Assembly (NCBI RefSeq): GCF_030756675.1 | Contig: NZ_JAVBXD010000004.1 | Coordinates: 1-64,000, forward strand | Source: Bacillus multifaciens | Lineage (GTDB): Bacteria; Bacillota; Bacilli; Bacillales; Bacillaceae_G | Length of the DNA: 64,000 nt | Direction of reading: 5' to 3' | Translations under genes and position numbers: made by a program | Notes under the pieces: generated by a model | Told to the model about the DNA's origin: nothing | Databases searched by the model: none | The model's input: the letters and a program-made list of their open reading frames with translations, nothing else | Part shown: one piece after another, positions 25,536-35,457 of the stretch | Position numbering within the stretch: the stretch's first letter is position 1 | Layout: each line of letters opens with the position of its first letter

Positions 25536-28500
25536 CTATTTCACCACAAACCTCGTCTTACTACATCCATCTTTCTGCTTCATTACTTCCAGCACTGCTG
25601 GCATTGCACTCTTCAATTCTTGTACGTGCGAAATTACACCGATAAAGCGTCCTGATTTTTGAAGATCAATTAAAGCATCTACTGCTTTCGTTAATGATTC
25701 TTCGTCTAATGAACCGAAGCCTTCGTCAATGAACATCGTTTCAATTGAAATACCGCCTTCGTATGATTGGATGATGTCGGCCATACCAAGTGCTAAGCAA
25801 AGGGAGGCGTTAAATTTTTCGCCACCGGATAATGTTTTTACATCACGTGTTTGCCCTGTATAGGCATCGTAGACATCTAATCCTAAACCGCTTTGTCGAT
25901 TTCGTTTTTCTACCCGTTCACTTCGTTTTAAGAAAAATTGTCCGTTCGATAGTTTTCGAAGTCGTTCATTGGCTACTTGAACAATTTGCTCTAAATATTC
26001 TATTAAAATGTATCGTTCAAATGAAATACGGCTTTCATTGTCACCTTTCATCACTTCATATAAATCAACGAGCTCTTGGAATGCTGTTTCTTCTTCATGT
26101 ATTTGTTCATCAATGCGGCGAATATTTTCATGTAGATCAGAAATATATTCATTGGCACTGTTCGTACGCTGACGTTGTTCTTTTATAATATCAAGCTGAA
26201 TTTCTAATTCTTTCAATTGTTCTTCTAACTCTGTTAACTCAGTCCATTCTTTTCCGCGGAGCGCCTCTGTTAATTCTTCAATTTGTTTCGTTAAAACTTC
26301 AAGCGTCCCGTAATACGATTGAATGTGTTGTTGCAAGCTTGTTCGCTCTGCGTCAGATAATTTAGCCTCATTATATGCTTGCTGACTTGCAAAGCCGCTT
26401 GCTTCAAGTTCTTTCATGAAACGTACATACTGTTCTTCTTTTTTCTCTGTTCTTTGTGTAAATTGTTGCTGCGCTGCTTTATATGCTTCTTCCACGCGAA
26501 TTTTTTCACTCGTACAACGCTGAAATTCATCTTGCGCTCTTTGCCATGCTTCTTGCAGACTGTGAAGTAAAGAAGCTTTCGTTTCACACGCTTGTTGCCA
26601 TGCTTCTAATGTTTGCATCTCTGCTGGAATTTTTTCTTTATCATTTTCATACGCTGTTCGCAGTTGAATCAATTCCATTTCAGAGCGATGCAATTTCCCT
26701 TCTACTTCACGTTTAGTCTCCTGCAATTTATCTAATTGTTCGTCTAGCTTTTGTAGCTGTGGCGATAATTGTTTCCGTTCTTCTTCAGTCGACTTTAACT
26801 CGTTTACTTCTGCAGCAAGTTGTTTTCCTTGCTCAATTAATGTTTGATACACATTTCCTAACTCTAGTGCAGAGTACCCGCGACTCTGCACTTCTTTACA
26901 TAATTCTTCATATTGCCTTTTGTAAAAATTACATTTTTCTTCTATTTGAACGAATTGCTTTTCAGCTTGTGCTTTTTGTTCACGAAGGTTATTTAACTGT
27001 TCTTCATCAACAGACAATTCTTGTTCAGTCGCTTTATTTGGGTGAGCAGTACTGCCGCAAACTGGACAAGGTTTACCATCATGTAAATGAATTGCTAGCT
27101 GACCAGCTTGTTCGCTTAGCCATGATTTCTCCAAAGTTTCATATGCTTGCTGAGCAACATTCATCTGTTCGAAGGTGACCTTTCTTTCCTTCTCATACTT
27201 TTGCACTTCTTGCCACACTTGGTAAGTATCTTTTAATACTTTTGCATCTTCACGCATACGGCTTAACTGCTCCGCTTTGGTTATATATTGCTCAAGTGCT
27301 TTTTCCATCTGTTTTAGCTTACTGGCAAGCTGTAGTTTTTGTGCACTACTGAATTCTTGCTGCTCCTCTAATTTACTTATCTCACGCTTAAATTGCTCCA
27401 TTTGTTTTTCTGCCACTGCTAATTTTATTTTCTTATCAGCAAATGTTGCAATTACTTCTTTTAATTCTTCTAACATTTGGATATTCCGCTTCGTTTCTTC
27501 ACGGATCGTTTCATTGTTTTTTTCTTGTTCGTACTGCTGCTTTGCACGTTCATAAGCTAGTACTAGTTGTTCTTGTTTACCAGCCGTTTGCTTCATGTAT
27601 TGCTCAGCTTGCTCTGCACTTTGAACTGCTTCATCATACCATTGTTCAAACGGTAATAATCGGTTTGCTTGCTCGGCTTGTTTAAATTGTTGTTCTTTCA
27701 TTTCAATAGAAGAACGTTCCTGCCCTAATAAATCATAACGATTTTGTTTTGTTTGCAAATCTTGTAATCTATCATTCAAAGCTTTCGCTTCATGATAACC
27801 TGTTTCCGCTTCTTTTAATTGCTTTAACTGCACTGATTCTTGTTGTTCTAATTGCTTTTCTTGTTTTTCATAAAAATTCATTTCTTGTTCAAGTGCTTCT
27901 ACTACTTGATGTGTATTCACATGTTCTTGATTTGCTAATATTTCAAGCAATGCACCATCTCTCACAGGAAGCTTGAACACGTTACGAAAATACAATTCGC
28001 GTTCTTTTTGCTTTTCTTGCAGAACATCTTTCCATTCTTTACGCTTTTGATCTAATAACTCTCTCATTAATTTATATCGATCTGTTTTAAAAATCCGACG
28101 TAAAATTTCCTCTTTATTTTCCGTTTCAGATGTTAACAGTTTACGAAATTCACCTTGTGGGAGCATTACAATTTGACTAAATTGATGCTTACTAAGACCA
28201 ATTAAATCTTCCACTTTTTTGTTTACATCAGTCACATGGAAGCGATCTACACATGGAATCTGCTCATCACCAGCAACTTCATAAAATTCAATCGCATGGC
28301 CCGTAATCGTTTTATTCCCTTGCTTTTTATGACCAAGTTGACGCTTTATACAATACGTTTTTTCTTTTAATTGAAATAATAATTCAACGCTTGTATATAC
28401 GTTATCATCAGCAAATTGACTACGAAGCATACTCGTATCATTACGTTCTTCTCCACTCGCTTCTCCGTACAATGCGTAACAAATCGCATCAAAAATCGTT

Positions 28501-28625
28501 GTTTTTCCCGCACCTGTATTTCCAGAAATCGCAAAAATACGATGTTCGCCTAGTTCTTCAAAATCAATCGTTTCTTGCTGTTTATATGGACCAAACGCTG
28601 TCATAATAAGTTTGATAGGTCTCAC
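25536..28625 (-). CDS. sbcC: Exonuclease subunit SbcC (Rad50-like)
   Basis: 1029 residues from GTG 28625. With SbcD it forms an ATP-dependent nuclease that cleaves hairpins and protein-blocked ends. The N-terminal Walker A is ISGNTGAGKTTIFDA near residue 34, followed by Q-loop FSQIVMLPQGEF; long coiled coils flank the zinc hook KPCPVCGSTAHPNK near residue 520; the C-terminus has the ABC signature KTLSGGEKFNASLCLAL and Walker B MFIDEGFGSLDE. The start overlaps the sbcD stop by 4 bp (GTGA). It is convergent with the integrase remnant. Confidence 0.95.
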   Translation of the reverse strand: MRPIKLIMTAFGPYKQQETIDFEELGEHRIFAISGNTGAGKTTIFDAICYALYGEASGEERNDTSMLRSQFADDNVYTSVELLFQLKEKTYCIKRQLGHKKQGNKTITGHAIEFYEVAGDEQIPCVDRFHVTDVNKKVEDLIGLSKHQFSQIVMLPQGEFRKLLTSETENKEEILRRIFKTDRYKLMRELLDQKRKEWKDVLQEKQKERELYFRNVFKLPVRDGALLEILANQEHVNTHQVVEALEQEMNFYEKQEKQLEQQESVQLKQLKEAETGYHEAKALNDRLQDLQTKQNRYDLLGQERSSIEMKEQQFKQAEQANRLLPFEQWYDEAVQSAEQAEQYMKQTAGKQEQLVLAYERAKQQYEQEKNNETIREETKRNIQMLEELKEVIATFADKKIKLAVAEKQMEQFKREISKLEEQQEFSSAQKLQLASKLKQMEKALEQYITKAEQLSRMREDAKVLKDTYQVWQEVQKYEKERKVTFEQMNVAQQAYETLEKSWLSEQAGQLAIHLHDGKPCPVCGSTAHPNKATEQELSVDEEQLNNLREQKAQAEKQFVQIEEKCNFYKRQYEELCKEVQSRGYSALELGNVYQTLIEQGKQLAAEVNELKSTEEERKQLSPQLQKLDEQLDKLQETKREVEGKLHRSEMELIQLRTAYENDKEKIPAEMQTLEAWQQACETKASLLHSLQEAWQRAQDEFQRCTSEKIRVEEAYKAAQQQFTQRTEKKEEQYVRFMKELEASGFASQQAYNEAKLSDAERTSLQQHIQSYYGTLEVLTKQIEELTEALRGKEWTELTELEEQLKELEIQLDIIKEQRQRTNSANEYISDLHENIRRIDEQIHEEETAFQELVDLYEVMKGDNESRISFERYILIEYLEQIVQVANERLRKLSNGQFFLKRSERVEKRNRQSGLGLDVYDAYTGQTRDVKTLSGGEKFNASLCLALGMADIIQSYEGGISIETMFIDEGFGSLDEESLTKAVDALIDLQKSGRFIGVISHVQELKSAMPAVLEVMKQKDGCSKTRFVVK

Positions 28626-29779
28626 GCTCTCTCCCCCTCTCGTTCATGAACTGTTTTTAATACTTCTAAGAAGAGACGTTCTTTTTCTTCTGATAACTCC
28701 GTCCCTTTCATTTCTTTGTAAAAAGCTTTCACAAGGGAAAGATCATCCATTTTATGGCGTGAAGTGACTGCAATATTTTCATTCGCTAATTCTTTTCTTT
28801 TGATAACACGCTCTACATGCATTGCATTTGGATATACAGAACGAATCTTTTCCATCGGTTGCAATACAGGATTTTCATCTAATAATTTTACAAATACATA
28901 GTCTTCGGAAACAGGAAGTTGCAGCAATTCATCAATTTTCGCCTCAACCGTTCTCATTTTACGCCTTGGTGTTAATGATCGTTTTTCAAGTGTTACTTGT
29001 CCTACTTCGTTTAATTCAACAATGTAATACCCTTTTTTATGATGCTCTTCTGAAATAGAATAAGCGAGCGGCGAACCTGCATAGCGAATTGTTTCATTCC
29101 GTACGTAATGTGCCTGGTGCAGATGGCCAAGTGCTGTGTAATGAAAAGCGTCAAAATAATGACTGTTTACATATTCTGCTCCGCCGATAGATAATGGCCT
29201 TTCAGCATCACTTGTATTTTCTTCAGCTTCCCCTGATGAAGTTACAAAAGCATGTCCAACAAAAACATGACGCACCTCTTTATCCATACTTTCTGATAAC
29301 TCATTCATAAAAATACGCATTGCATCGTCATGACTTCGAATGTCCTCATTTTTCATAACATGACGAACAATGCTTGGATCGACATATGGGACTAAATGAA
29401 AATGTACTTCTCCATATTCATCATGCATAACAACTGGCTCATATGGATATTGAAATTGTCCGACAATGTGTAAGCCTTGTTTCTTCATTAAACTACTTCC
29501 AAAATGAATACGATCTGGACTATCATGATTTCCCGCAATCGCTAGTACTGGTGTTTGTAATTCAATTACAATTTTTTGTAATGTTTCATTTAATAAATCT
29601 ACCGCCTCTGTCGGAGGGATAGCACGATCGTATAAGTCTCCTGCAATTATAACAGCATCTGGTTTTTCTTCTTTGACTGCTTGTATAAATTGCTCTAAAA
29701 CATAGCGCTGATCTTCTGTCATATAAACACCATGTACAAGCTTTCCTAAATGCCAATCGGCTGTATGAAAAAATTTCAT
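28622..29779 (-). CDS. sbcD: Exonuclease subunit SbcD (Mre11-like)
   Basis: 385 residues, ATG 29779 after AAGGAAGG. The calcineurin-type phosphoesterase motifs are complete: FHTADWHLGK (D-x-H), IAGDLYDRA, AGNHDSPDRI, VGHAFV, and TALGHLHQAH. It provides the Mn-dependent nuclease active site of SbcCD. The downstream gene sbcC overlaps by 4 bp and a DUF2584-like gene lies 22 bp upstream, making a probable three-gene operon. Confidence 0.95.
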   Translation of the reverse strand: MKFFHTADWHLGKLVHGVYMTEDQRYVLEQFIQAVKEEKPDAVIIAGDLYDRAIPPTEAVDLLNETLQKIVIELQTPVLAIAGNHDSPDRIHFGSSLMKKQGLHIVGQFQYPYEPVVMHDEYGEVHFHLVPYVDPSIVRHVMKNEDIRSHDDAMRIFMNELSESMDKEVRHVFVGHAFVTSSGEAEENTSDAERPLSIGGAEYVNSHYFDAFHYTALGHLHQAHYVRNETIRYAGSPLAYSISEEHHKKGYYIVELNEVGQVTLEKRSLTPRRKMRTVEAKIDELLQLPVSEDYVFVKLLDENPVLQPMEKIRSVYPNAMHVERVIKRKELANENIAVTSRHKMDDLSLVKAFYKEMKGTELSEEKERLFLEVLKTVHEREGERA

Positions 29780-29801
29780 CTTTTCCTTCCTTTCTCTTCT
29801 A

Positions 29802-30041
29802 TTAATTCACAGATTGAAGTGAAATCAGTTGATATAAAAGCGTCGTTCTTCCCTCTGCCCATTCCACTTTCTTGACAACGGCACTTCCAACAAGCTCTTG
29901 TCTTGTTTTATAAACTGGCAACGTTTCATCCACTACAAATAAATGATATCCTTCTAACATTAATTGAAAAATATTATCTTCTGTATGTAATCGTTTCTCG
30001 GTTTCATTTACAATAATCTTTGTATGCATTTCAAACTTCAT
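29802..30041 (-). CDS. DUF2584-like small protein
   Basis: 79 residues, ATG 30041 after AGGGGTG. A compact mostly beta protein (MHTKIIVNETEKRLHTEDNIF, LVGSAVVKKVEWAEGRTTLLYQL). The wording fits what I recall of the DUF2584 family in Bacillus. The function is unknown. It is the first gene of the likely operon with sbcD and sbcC. Confidence 0.65.
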   Translation of the reverse strand: MKFEMHTKIIVNETEKRLHTEDNIFQLMLEGYHLFVVDETLPVYKTRQELVGSAVVKKVEWAEGRTTLLYQLISLQSVN

Positions 30042-30059
30042 GCAAAAACACCCCTTTTT

Positions 30060-30334
<275 letters not shown>

Positions 30335-31453
30335 ATGTTGTTGAATCAAAAATATGAAATCTTTCCAACAGAAGTACAAAAAGAAGTGTTAGATCGTTGG
30401 CTACAATATTGTCGTCAAACCTATAATTCTGCCTTGCTAGACAAAGAACGGAAATATAAGCAAAACAAAGAAAATTACAATCGTTATGATATGCAAAGAC
30501 AACTTACATTGGACAAGAATACGTATCCTTTTCTAAAAGAAATACCTTCTCAGCCGCTACAGGAAGTTTTTGTACGTCTGAAAAAAGCGTTTGATCATTT
30601 CTTTCGTAAAGATGCAAAATATCCAAAACAGAAAAAGTATAAAGACTACAATAGTATGACATTTCCGCAATTTGGATTCAAACCAAACGGAAAGCATCGT
30701 TATGCGATGTCTTTTTCTGATCACGGTAAGTTATACAATAAAAAGTTGGGAGAAATAGATATCCTACTTCATAGACCACTCGAAGGAACAATCAAGCAAC
30801 TGATTCTCAAACGCCAAGGGAAAAGATGGTACGCTATTTTCTGTGTCGAAAGACAAGTTGTACCATCTGGTATCGATACTAATCGTGCGATAGGAATTGA
30901 CGTGGGATTACATAATTATGCCGTTCTTTCTAATGGTTTAGAGTTTGAAAACCCTAGATTTCTCCGTGAAAAAGAAAAACAACTCAAGAAAGCACAGCGA
31001 AAACTTTCTAAGAAGAAAAAAGGTTCTGCTAACTTTATAAAACAAATCGAGCGTGTTCGCAAGCTACATGAAAAAGTAGCGAACCAGCGCAGAGATTTTC
31101 TTCATAAACTCAGTTACAATCTTGCGAAAGAGTATTCTGTTATTGTTGTAGAAAATCTGAACATTCGTAACATGGTTAAAAACAGAAAATTATCGAAATC
31201 TATTTCTGATGCAGGGTGGGGAATGTTTCGAAACATGCTTGCTTACAAATGTGAAAATCATGGCGGTGTACTCATCAAAGTAGAGCCAAAATATACTTCA
31301 CAAGACTGTTCTTTTTGCGGGAATCGTGTGAAGAAATCTCTCTCTATTCGTACTCACATTTGTACAAAGTGCGGAACAGTATTGGATAGAGACTATAACG
31401 CGAGCCGAAACATCTTACAAAAAGGATTAGAAGAATTGCTTGCCACAAACTAA
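30335..31453 (+). CDS. tnpB: TnpB-type RNA-guided endonuclease (IS200/IS605, IS1341 group)
   Basis: 372 residues from ATG 30335 (GGGAGGTG 6 bp upstream). The RuvC-like catalytic residues are in AIGIDVGLHNYAVLSNG (Asp), VVVENLNIRNM-type VIVVENLNIRNM (Glu) and DRDYNASRNI (Asp). A four-cysteine zinc finger CSFCG...CTKCG precedes the last. An N-terminal helical recognition region (QLTLDKNTYPFLKEIPSQPL) is complete. No tnpA transposase is adjacent. TnpB proteins cut DNA guided by an omegaRNA made from their own 3' end; the gene looks intact. Confidence 0.95.
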   Translation: MLLNQKYEIFPTEVQKEVLDRWLQYCRQTYNSALLDKERKYKQNKENYNRYDMQRQLTLDKNTYPFLKEIPSQPLQEVFVRLKKAFDHFFRKDAKYPKQKKYKDYNSMTFPQFGFKPNGKHRYAMSFSDHGKLYNKKLGEIDILLHRPLEGTIKQLILKRQGKRWYAIFCVERQVVPSGIDTNRAIGIDVGLHNYAVLSNGLEFENPRFLREKEKQLKKAQRKLSKKKKGSANFIKQIERVRKLHEKVANQRRDFLHKLSYNLAKEYSVIVVENLNIRNMVKNRKLSKSISDAGWGMFRNMLAYKCENHGGVLIKVEPKYTSQDCSFCGNRVKKSLSIRTHICTKCGTVLDRDYNASRNILQKGLEELLATN

Positions 31454-31601
31454 AGTCTACAAACTGTAGGGCAAGGTTATGTCCGAACAGTATAATCTAC
31501 GCCTGTGGAGACTGTGTAAGACGCAGTGGGACCCCTCACTACGCAACGGTCTATGAAACAGGAAGCCCCTACCACAAGATGGATAAGGAGGGGTTATTCA
31601 C
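31454..31601 (+). ncRNA. Candidate omegaRNA / right end of the tnpB element
   Basis: GC-richer than the surroundings, full of short hairpins, and ending with a stem pairing AGCCCCT (31564-31570) with AGGGGTT (31589-31595) then ATTCAC. This is the usual layout of an IS605-type right end, where the omegaRNA scaffold ends at the element boundary and the guide is read from the flank (here TAGTATAGCGGGCATTACTG, 31602 onward). The scaffold probably begins inside the tnpB coding end. Confidence 0.6.
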
Positions 31602-31816
31602 TAGTATAGCGGGCATTACTGATTGACAAGAGAATGAATGAGAAAGGTATAACTTCCCTAATAAAAAATCATTCAGCTTCTGTCATTATTTATAGTATGA
31701 GAAAAGTAGCAACAGAATATAAAGTGAAACTTTACTGTTTTAAATGCCTAAGAGATTTACTACTATTGATTTTTTTATTTCTTCTTATTACGGTATGTGA
31801 AATTAAATATCACTTT

Positions 31817-31850
31817 AAAATAAAAGTGCCGTAAACGACACTTTTATTTT
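31817..31850. terminator. Terminator
   Basis: Perfect 12-bp stem AAAATAAAAGTG / CACTTTTATTTT, 10-nt loop, overlapping the end of the minus-strand gene at 31844. Confidence 0.85.
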
Positions 31851-32104
31851 TGTAAATAATCCTTCATCACAACGTACAACACAATGAATAGTAATACTGT
31901 CATAAAAAGCCATGAAAGTATTGCAACGTAATTATTTTCAGTTAATGAAAAGCTAATCGCAATTGTTAAAATGAAAATTGGAAATACCAATCGTACTTTA
32001 TCTTGCACCGTATCCTGCTCTGGATCTTCTAGATGGAAATAAAAAGTTAAACCAACCATAAGAAAAGACAAAATAATGACCGATAATAGCAAAATCCCTG
32101 GCAT
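31844..32104 (-). CDS. Small three-TM membrane protein
   Basis: 86 residues, ATG 32104 after GGAAGGGG. Three hydrophobic segments (residues 4-23, 37-52 and 60-78), a short acidic loop (EDPEQDTVQDK) between the first two. No catalytic motif or recognisable family. A single gene between the tnpB element and a bcr1-like repeat. Confidence 0.65.
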   Translation of the reverse strand: MPGILLLSVIILSFLMVGLTFYFHLEDPEQDTVQDKVRLVFPIFILTIAISFSLTENNYVAILSWLFMTVLLFIVLYVVMKDYLQK

Positions 32105-32227
32105 TCCAATCTCCCCTTCCTTTACTTTCTTAGGCCACGTACAATTAAATATTTTATATTTAAATATACATAACGCTAAAATATAGAAAACTTGTTATAT
32201 ATAAATACAAGTTAATTTTTTAACGTA

Positions 32228-32389
32228 TAAGTCGCTACTATGCAGAATAAAACATGGCCGCTACTTGCTTTCTACCTTTGCACGTGGCAGGAAAAGGCAC
32301 TGACCGCCTCTATGCATGGCCAGTTGCTCTGGTCTCCTCCCCTAAAAAAAGTGGTTTTTATGTCATTTTTTCAATTTGTACTTATATAT
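32228..32389 (+). repeat. bcr1-like intergenic repeat, copy C
   Basis: Begins near GTCGCTACTATGCAG and ends near TTTTTTCAATTTGTACTTATATA. Shares AAAACATGGCCGCTACTTGC-type sequence with copy B, and is the shortest copy because the usual first 15-20 bp (TTTGATTTTCCGACATATAG) are not recognisable. Confidence 0.75.
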
Positions 32390-32817
32390 CTATTGATTAA
32401 AACCTTTATTATGAAAAATTTCAAATCATAAGTTTTATAATCACATTTGTGAATGATATCAATTCATCGTTAGAAGTTTAATATTCATTTTTCTTTTATA
32501 AAATCCTTCCAAAATATCTCGCCAAAATATGCGGCACTTTTACTCTTTATTCATTAATATAAAGAATATTTCCCTCTTTCTCCAAAAAACACAAAAAAAT
32601 GCATGACAAGTAAAGATCATGTCTATTTTCTACAGTATATTCATTTGCTCTTCATTTTAAAACAAAGAAAGACATGTGATATTGCAGGATTAAAGAAAAA
32701 AAACAAGAAGTTTATATATAAAAATGCACTTTCTCTGTCTTTTTACAAAAAGTCTATTTTCCTAGACACTGACACAACTTGTGAAAACAAACAGAGAATG
32801 ATAGAGGAGGATATACT
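32390..32817. other. Gene-free stretch before the hydratase-family gene
   Basis: AT-rich. It should hold the promoter of the gene at 32818, but no sigma-54 -24/-12 pair with the required 10-bp spacing was found, unlike the neighbouring dehydrogenase operon. A 72-codon frame at 32603-32821 is not convincing. Confidence 0.4.
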
Positions 32818-33870
32818 ATGACTGATCAAGTTCTATTTTCAGTTAACAAAAATGGCGTAGCTACAATTACATTAAATCGCCCAAAAGCATTAAACTCCAT
32901 TTCTTATGAAATGATAGGACCAATGACGCAAAAGTTAAAAGAATGGGAAATGGATAATCAAATTCATCTTGTCATTATAAAAGGCGCAGGTACGAAAGGT
33001 CTTTGTGCCGGCGGTGATATTAAGACTCTTTACGAAGCTCGTTTACATGGCTCTGCCATGCAAAATGCGGTGCAATTTTTTGAAGATGAATTCCAATTAG
33101 ATATGCTCGTTTATAAATTTTCTAAACCAATTGTCGCTTGTTTAGATGGCTTTGTTATGGGCGGAGGTGTTGGACTTACTTACGGAGCTAGTCATAGAAT
33201 TGTAACTGAGCGAACAAAGTGGGCTATGCCAGAAATGAATATCGGTTTTTTCCCTGATGTCGGATCTGCTTATTTCTTAAATAAAGCGCCGGGCTATATC
33301 GGACGTTACTTAGCATTAACAGCTTCTGTCATTAAAGCACCTGATGTACTATATATCAATGCTGCTGACTTTTATATCTCTAGTGAAAAATTAAATGCCT
33401 TTCTTAATCACATTGAACAAATAGATTGGCATACCAAAGATATACATACAGCATTAACAGAGCTAATCAATGATTATTCAGAAGTTCCTGTTACCGAAAG
33501 TGAACTTTCGTCATTCCAAACAGCGATTAATAAACACTTTTCTTTTCACGCTGTCGAAGAAATTATCCATTCTTTAGAAAAAGATGCGAGTCCTTTTGCA
33601 ACACAAACAAAAGAAACAATCTTGTCAAAATCACCTTTCTCTTTAAAAATAACTTTAAAACAATTTATTGATGGCAAAGAAAAAACATTAGAAGAGTGCT
33701 TTGCCACTGATCTTGTGCTCGCTAAAAATTTTCTGAAACATGAAGACTTTTTCGAAGGAATACGCTCTGTTGTCATTGATAAGGACCAAAACCCTCAGTA
33801 TAAATATAAACATTTAGAAGATGTTTCAGACGAAGTTGTAAATAACTTTTTCCATCTTATAAGAAACTAA
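32818..33870 (+). CDS. 3-hydroxyisobutyryl-CoA hydrolase (enoyl-CoA hydratase family)
   Basis: 350 residues, ATG 32818 after AGGAGG. It hydrolyses 3-hydroxyisobutyryl-CoA to free 3-hydroxyisobutyrate in valine breakdown. Crotonase-fold signatures: VATITLNRPKALNSIS, LCAGGDIKTLYE (oxyanion loop), DGFVMGGGVGLTYGASHRIVTE, and the HIBCH-typical PEMNIGFFPDVGSAYFL. The length of about 350 and the FFPDVG motif separate it from ordinary enoyl-CoA hydratases. It is convergent with the dehydrogenases that use its product. Confidence 0.85.
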   Translation: MTDQVLFSVNKNGVATITLNRPKALNSISYEMIGPMTQKLKEWEMDNQIHLVIIKGAGTKGLCAGGDIKTLYEARLHGSAMQNAVQFFEDEFQLDMLVYKFSKPIVACLDGFVMGGGVGLTYGASHRIVTERTKWAMPEMNIGFFPDVGSAYFLNKAPGYIGRYLALTASVIKAPDVLYINAADFYISSEKLNAFLNHIEQIDWHTKDIHTALTELINDYSEVPVTESELSSFQTAINKHFSFHAVEEIIHSLEKDASPFATQTKETILSKSPFSLKITLKQFIDGKEKTLEECFATDLVLAKNFLKHEDFFEGIRSVVIDKDQNPQYKYKHLEDVSDEVVNNFFHLIRN

Positions 33871-33911
33871 TAATAGCAAGTTGGGTTTCTAGCATGAAAC
33901 ATTTTCCCAAT

Positions 33912-33943
33912 AAAAAAGTGTCCAATACAATGGACACTTTTTT
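33912..33943. terminator. Bidirectional terminator
   Basis: 13-bp perfect stem AAAAAAGTGTCCA / TGGACACTTTTTT with a 6-nt loop between the convergent hydrolase and mmsA genes. Confidence 0.9.
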
Positions 33944-33952
33944 ACATTCCTC

Positions 33953-35413
33953 TTAAAACCAGCGTTCGGTCACTACTTTTTTACGTGTATAAAATTGCAC
34001 ACCATCTTTTCCATTTGTACCTAGGTCACCGTAGAAAGAAGCTTTATTTCCTGCAAATGCGAAAAATGCCATTGGAGCTGGAACGTTAACGTTTACGCCA
34101 ATCATCCCTGCATCAATATTATCACGGAATGTTTGTGCGTGTTTACCACTTGACGTATAAATAACTGCACCATTTGCAAATTTTGATTGGTTTGTAAGCT
34201 TAATTCCTTCTTCTAAATCCTTTACTCTCACAATGCTTAATACTGGAGCAAAAATTTCATCTTGCCAAATTTTCATATCTTGATTCACACCATCAAAGAT
34301 TGTTGCTCCAACGAAATACCCTTCCCCAGCTTCTTCATTAATTTTACGGCCATCTACTAATAAAGTAGCTCCATCTGCTACACCGCTATTAATATAGCCT
34401 AGTACACGATCTTTATGAGATTCACGAATTAATGGACCTACATAATTCTCTTCATGGAAACCATCACCGACTTTTAATTTACGCGTTTCTGATACAAGAA
34501 CATCAATGAATTCATCAGCAATTTCATCCACTACCGCTACAACAGAGCATGCCATGCAGCGCTCTCCACTGCTCGCAAATGCAGAGCCAATGACACCTTG
34601 TACTGTTTTTTTAATATTGCAGTCCGGCATAACAATTGCATGGTTTTTCGCTCCTGCAAGTGCTTGTACTCGTTTTCCATATTTTGTTCCTGTTTCGTAT
34701 ACATAGCGTGCAACTGGCTCAGATCCAACAAATGAAACAGCTTGAATATCTTTATTTTCTAAAATGCTATTTACAACATCTTTTCCACCTTGTACTAAGT
34801 TTAAAACCCCTTTCGGGAAGCCCGCTTCATAGAATAATTCTACTAGTCTTTCTGCTAAAAGCGGCGTTCTTTCAGATGTTTTTAATACAAATGTATTACC
34901 GCAAGCGATTGCTAATGGAAACATCCATAGTGGAATCATCATCGGGAAGTTGAACGGTGTAATACCAGCAACAACTCCAATTGGGTATCTCCAAATTGAA
35001 CCATCAATTCCACCTGCAATATTTGGAAGTGCTTGCCCCATCATTAAATTTGGTGTTGATGTTGCCAGTTCTACAGCTTCAATCCCTCGCTGCACTTCGC
35101 CAGTTGCATCTTTTAATGTTTTACCATTTTCTAATGTAATGATTTTTGCAAGCTCATCTTTGTTTTCTTGTAAAAGTTGTAAATATTTATATAGCTGTCT
35201 TGAGCGATTTGGAACTGGTACTTTAGACCATGTTTCATATGCTGCTTTTGCAGCTTCAACAGCACGATCCACATCTTCTTTTGGAGAAAGTGGAACATAA
35301 GCAATTATTTTCCCAGTCGCAGGATTCGGAACAGCTTCCACTTCTGTGCCAGTAGATTCTACCCATTCACCATTAATATGATTTTTCACGCGTTTAATTT
35401 CTGTTGTAATCAT
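33953..35413 (-). CDS. mmsA: Methylmalonate-semialdehyde dehydrogenase (CoA-acylating)
   Basis: 486 residues, ATG 35413 after AAGGAG. It converts methylmalonate semialdehyde to propionyl-CoA with NAD and CoA. Aldehyde dehydrogenase fold: [39 protein letters not shown], and the catalytic cysteine in [13 protein letters not shown]. The RCMA and the N-terminal [10 protein letters not shown] are characteristic of MMSDH/IolA. It is third in the operon acyl-CoA dehydrogenase, mmsB, mmsA. A second paralogue in inositol degradation (IolA) is possible elsewhere in the genome. Confidence 0.92.
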   Translation of the reverse strand: MITTEIKRVKNHINGEWVESTGTEVEAVPNPATGKIIAYVPLSPKEDVDRAVEAAKAAYETWSKVPVPNRSRQLYKYLQLLQENKDELAKIITLENGKTLKDATGEVQRGIEAVELATSTPNLMMGQALPNIAGGIDGSIWRYPIGVVAGITPFNFPMMIPLWMFPLAIACGNTFVLKTSERTPLLAERLVELFYEAGFPKGVLNLVQGGKDVVNSILENKDIQAVSFVGSEPVARYVYETGTKYGKRVQALAGAKNHAIVMPDCNIKKTVQGVIGSAFASSGERCMACSVVAVVDEIADEFIDVLVSETRKLKVGDGFHEENYVGPLIRESHKDRVLGYINSGVADGATLLVDGRKINEEAGEGYFVGATIFDGVNQDMKIWQDEIFAPVLSIVRVKDLEEGIKLTNQSKFANGAVIYTSSGKHAQTFRDNIDAGMIGVNVNVPAPMAFFAFAGNKASFYGDLGTNGKDGVQFYTRKKVVTERWF

Positions 35414-35457
35414 TGTATTCGCTCCTTTTTATTTTTTATATTTGCTAGTATTCATTG

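Noticed and set aside
31634-31834. 66-codon frame after the tnpB element
   Set aside because: No ribosome binding site, unusual composition, and it starts inside the likely element flank.
32668-32690. TTGCA motif upstream of the 3-hydroxyisobutyryl-CoA hydrolase
   Set aside because: The bases where GG is needed for a sigma-54 promoter are AC.
32603-32821. 72-codon frame just before the hydratase-family gene
   Set aside because: No ribosome binding site; overlaps the true start region of the downstream gene.
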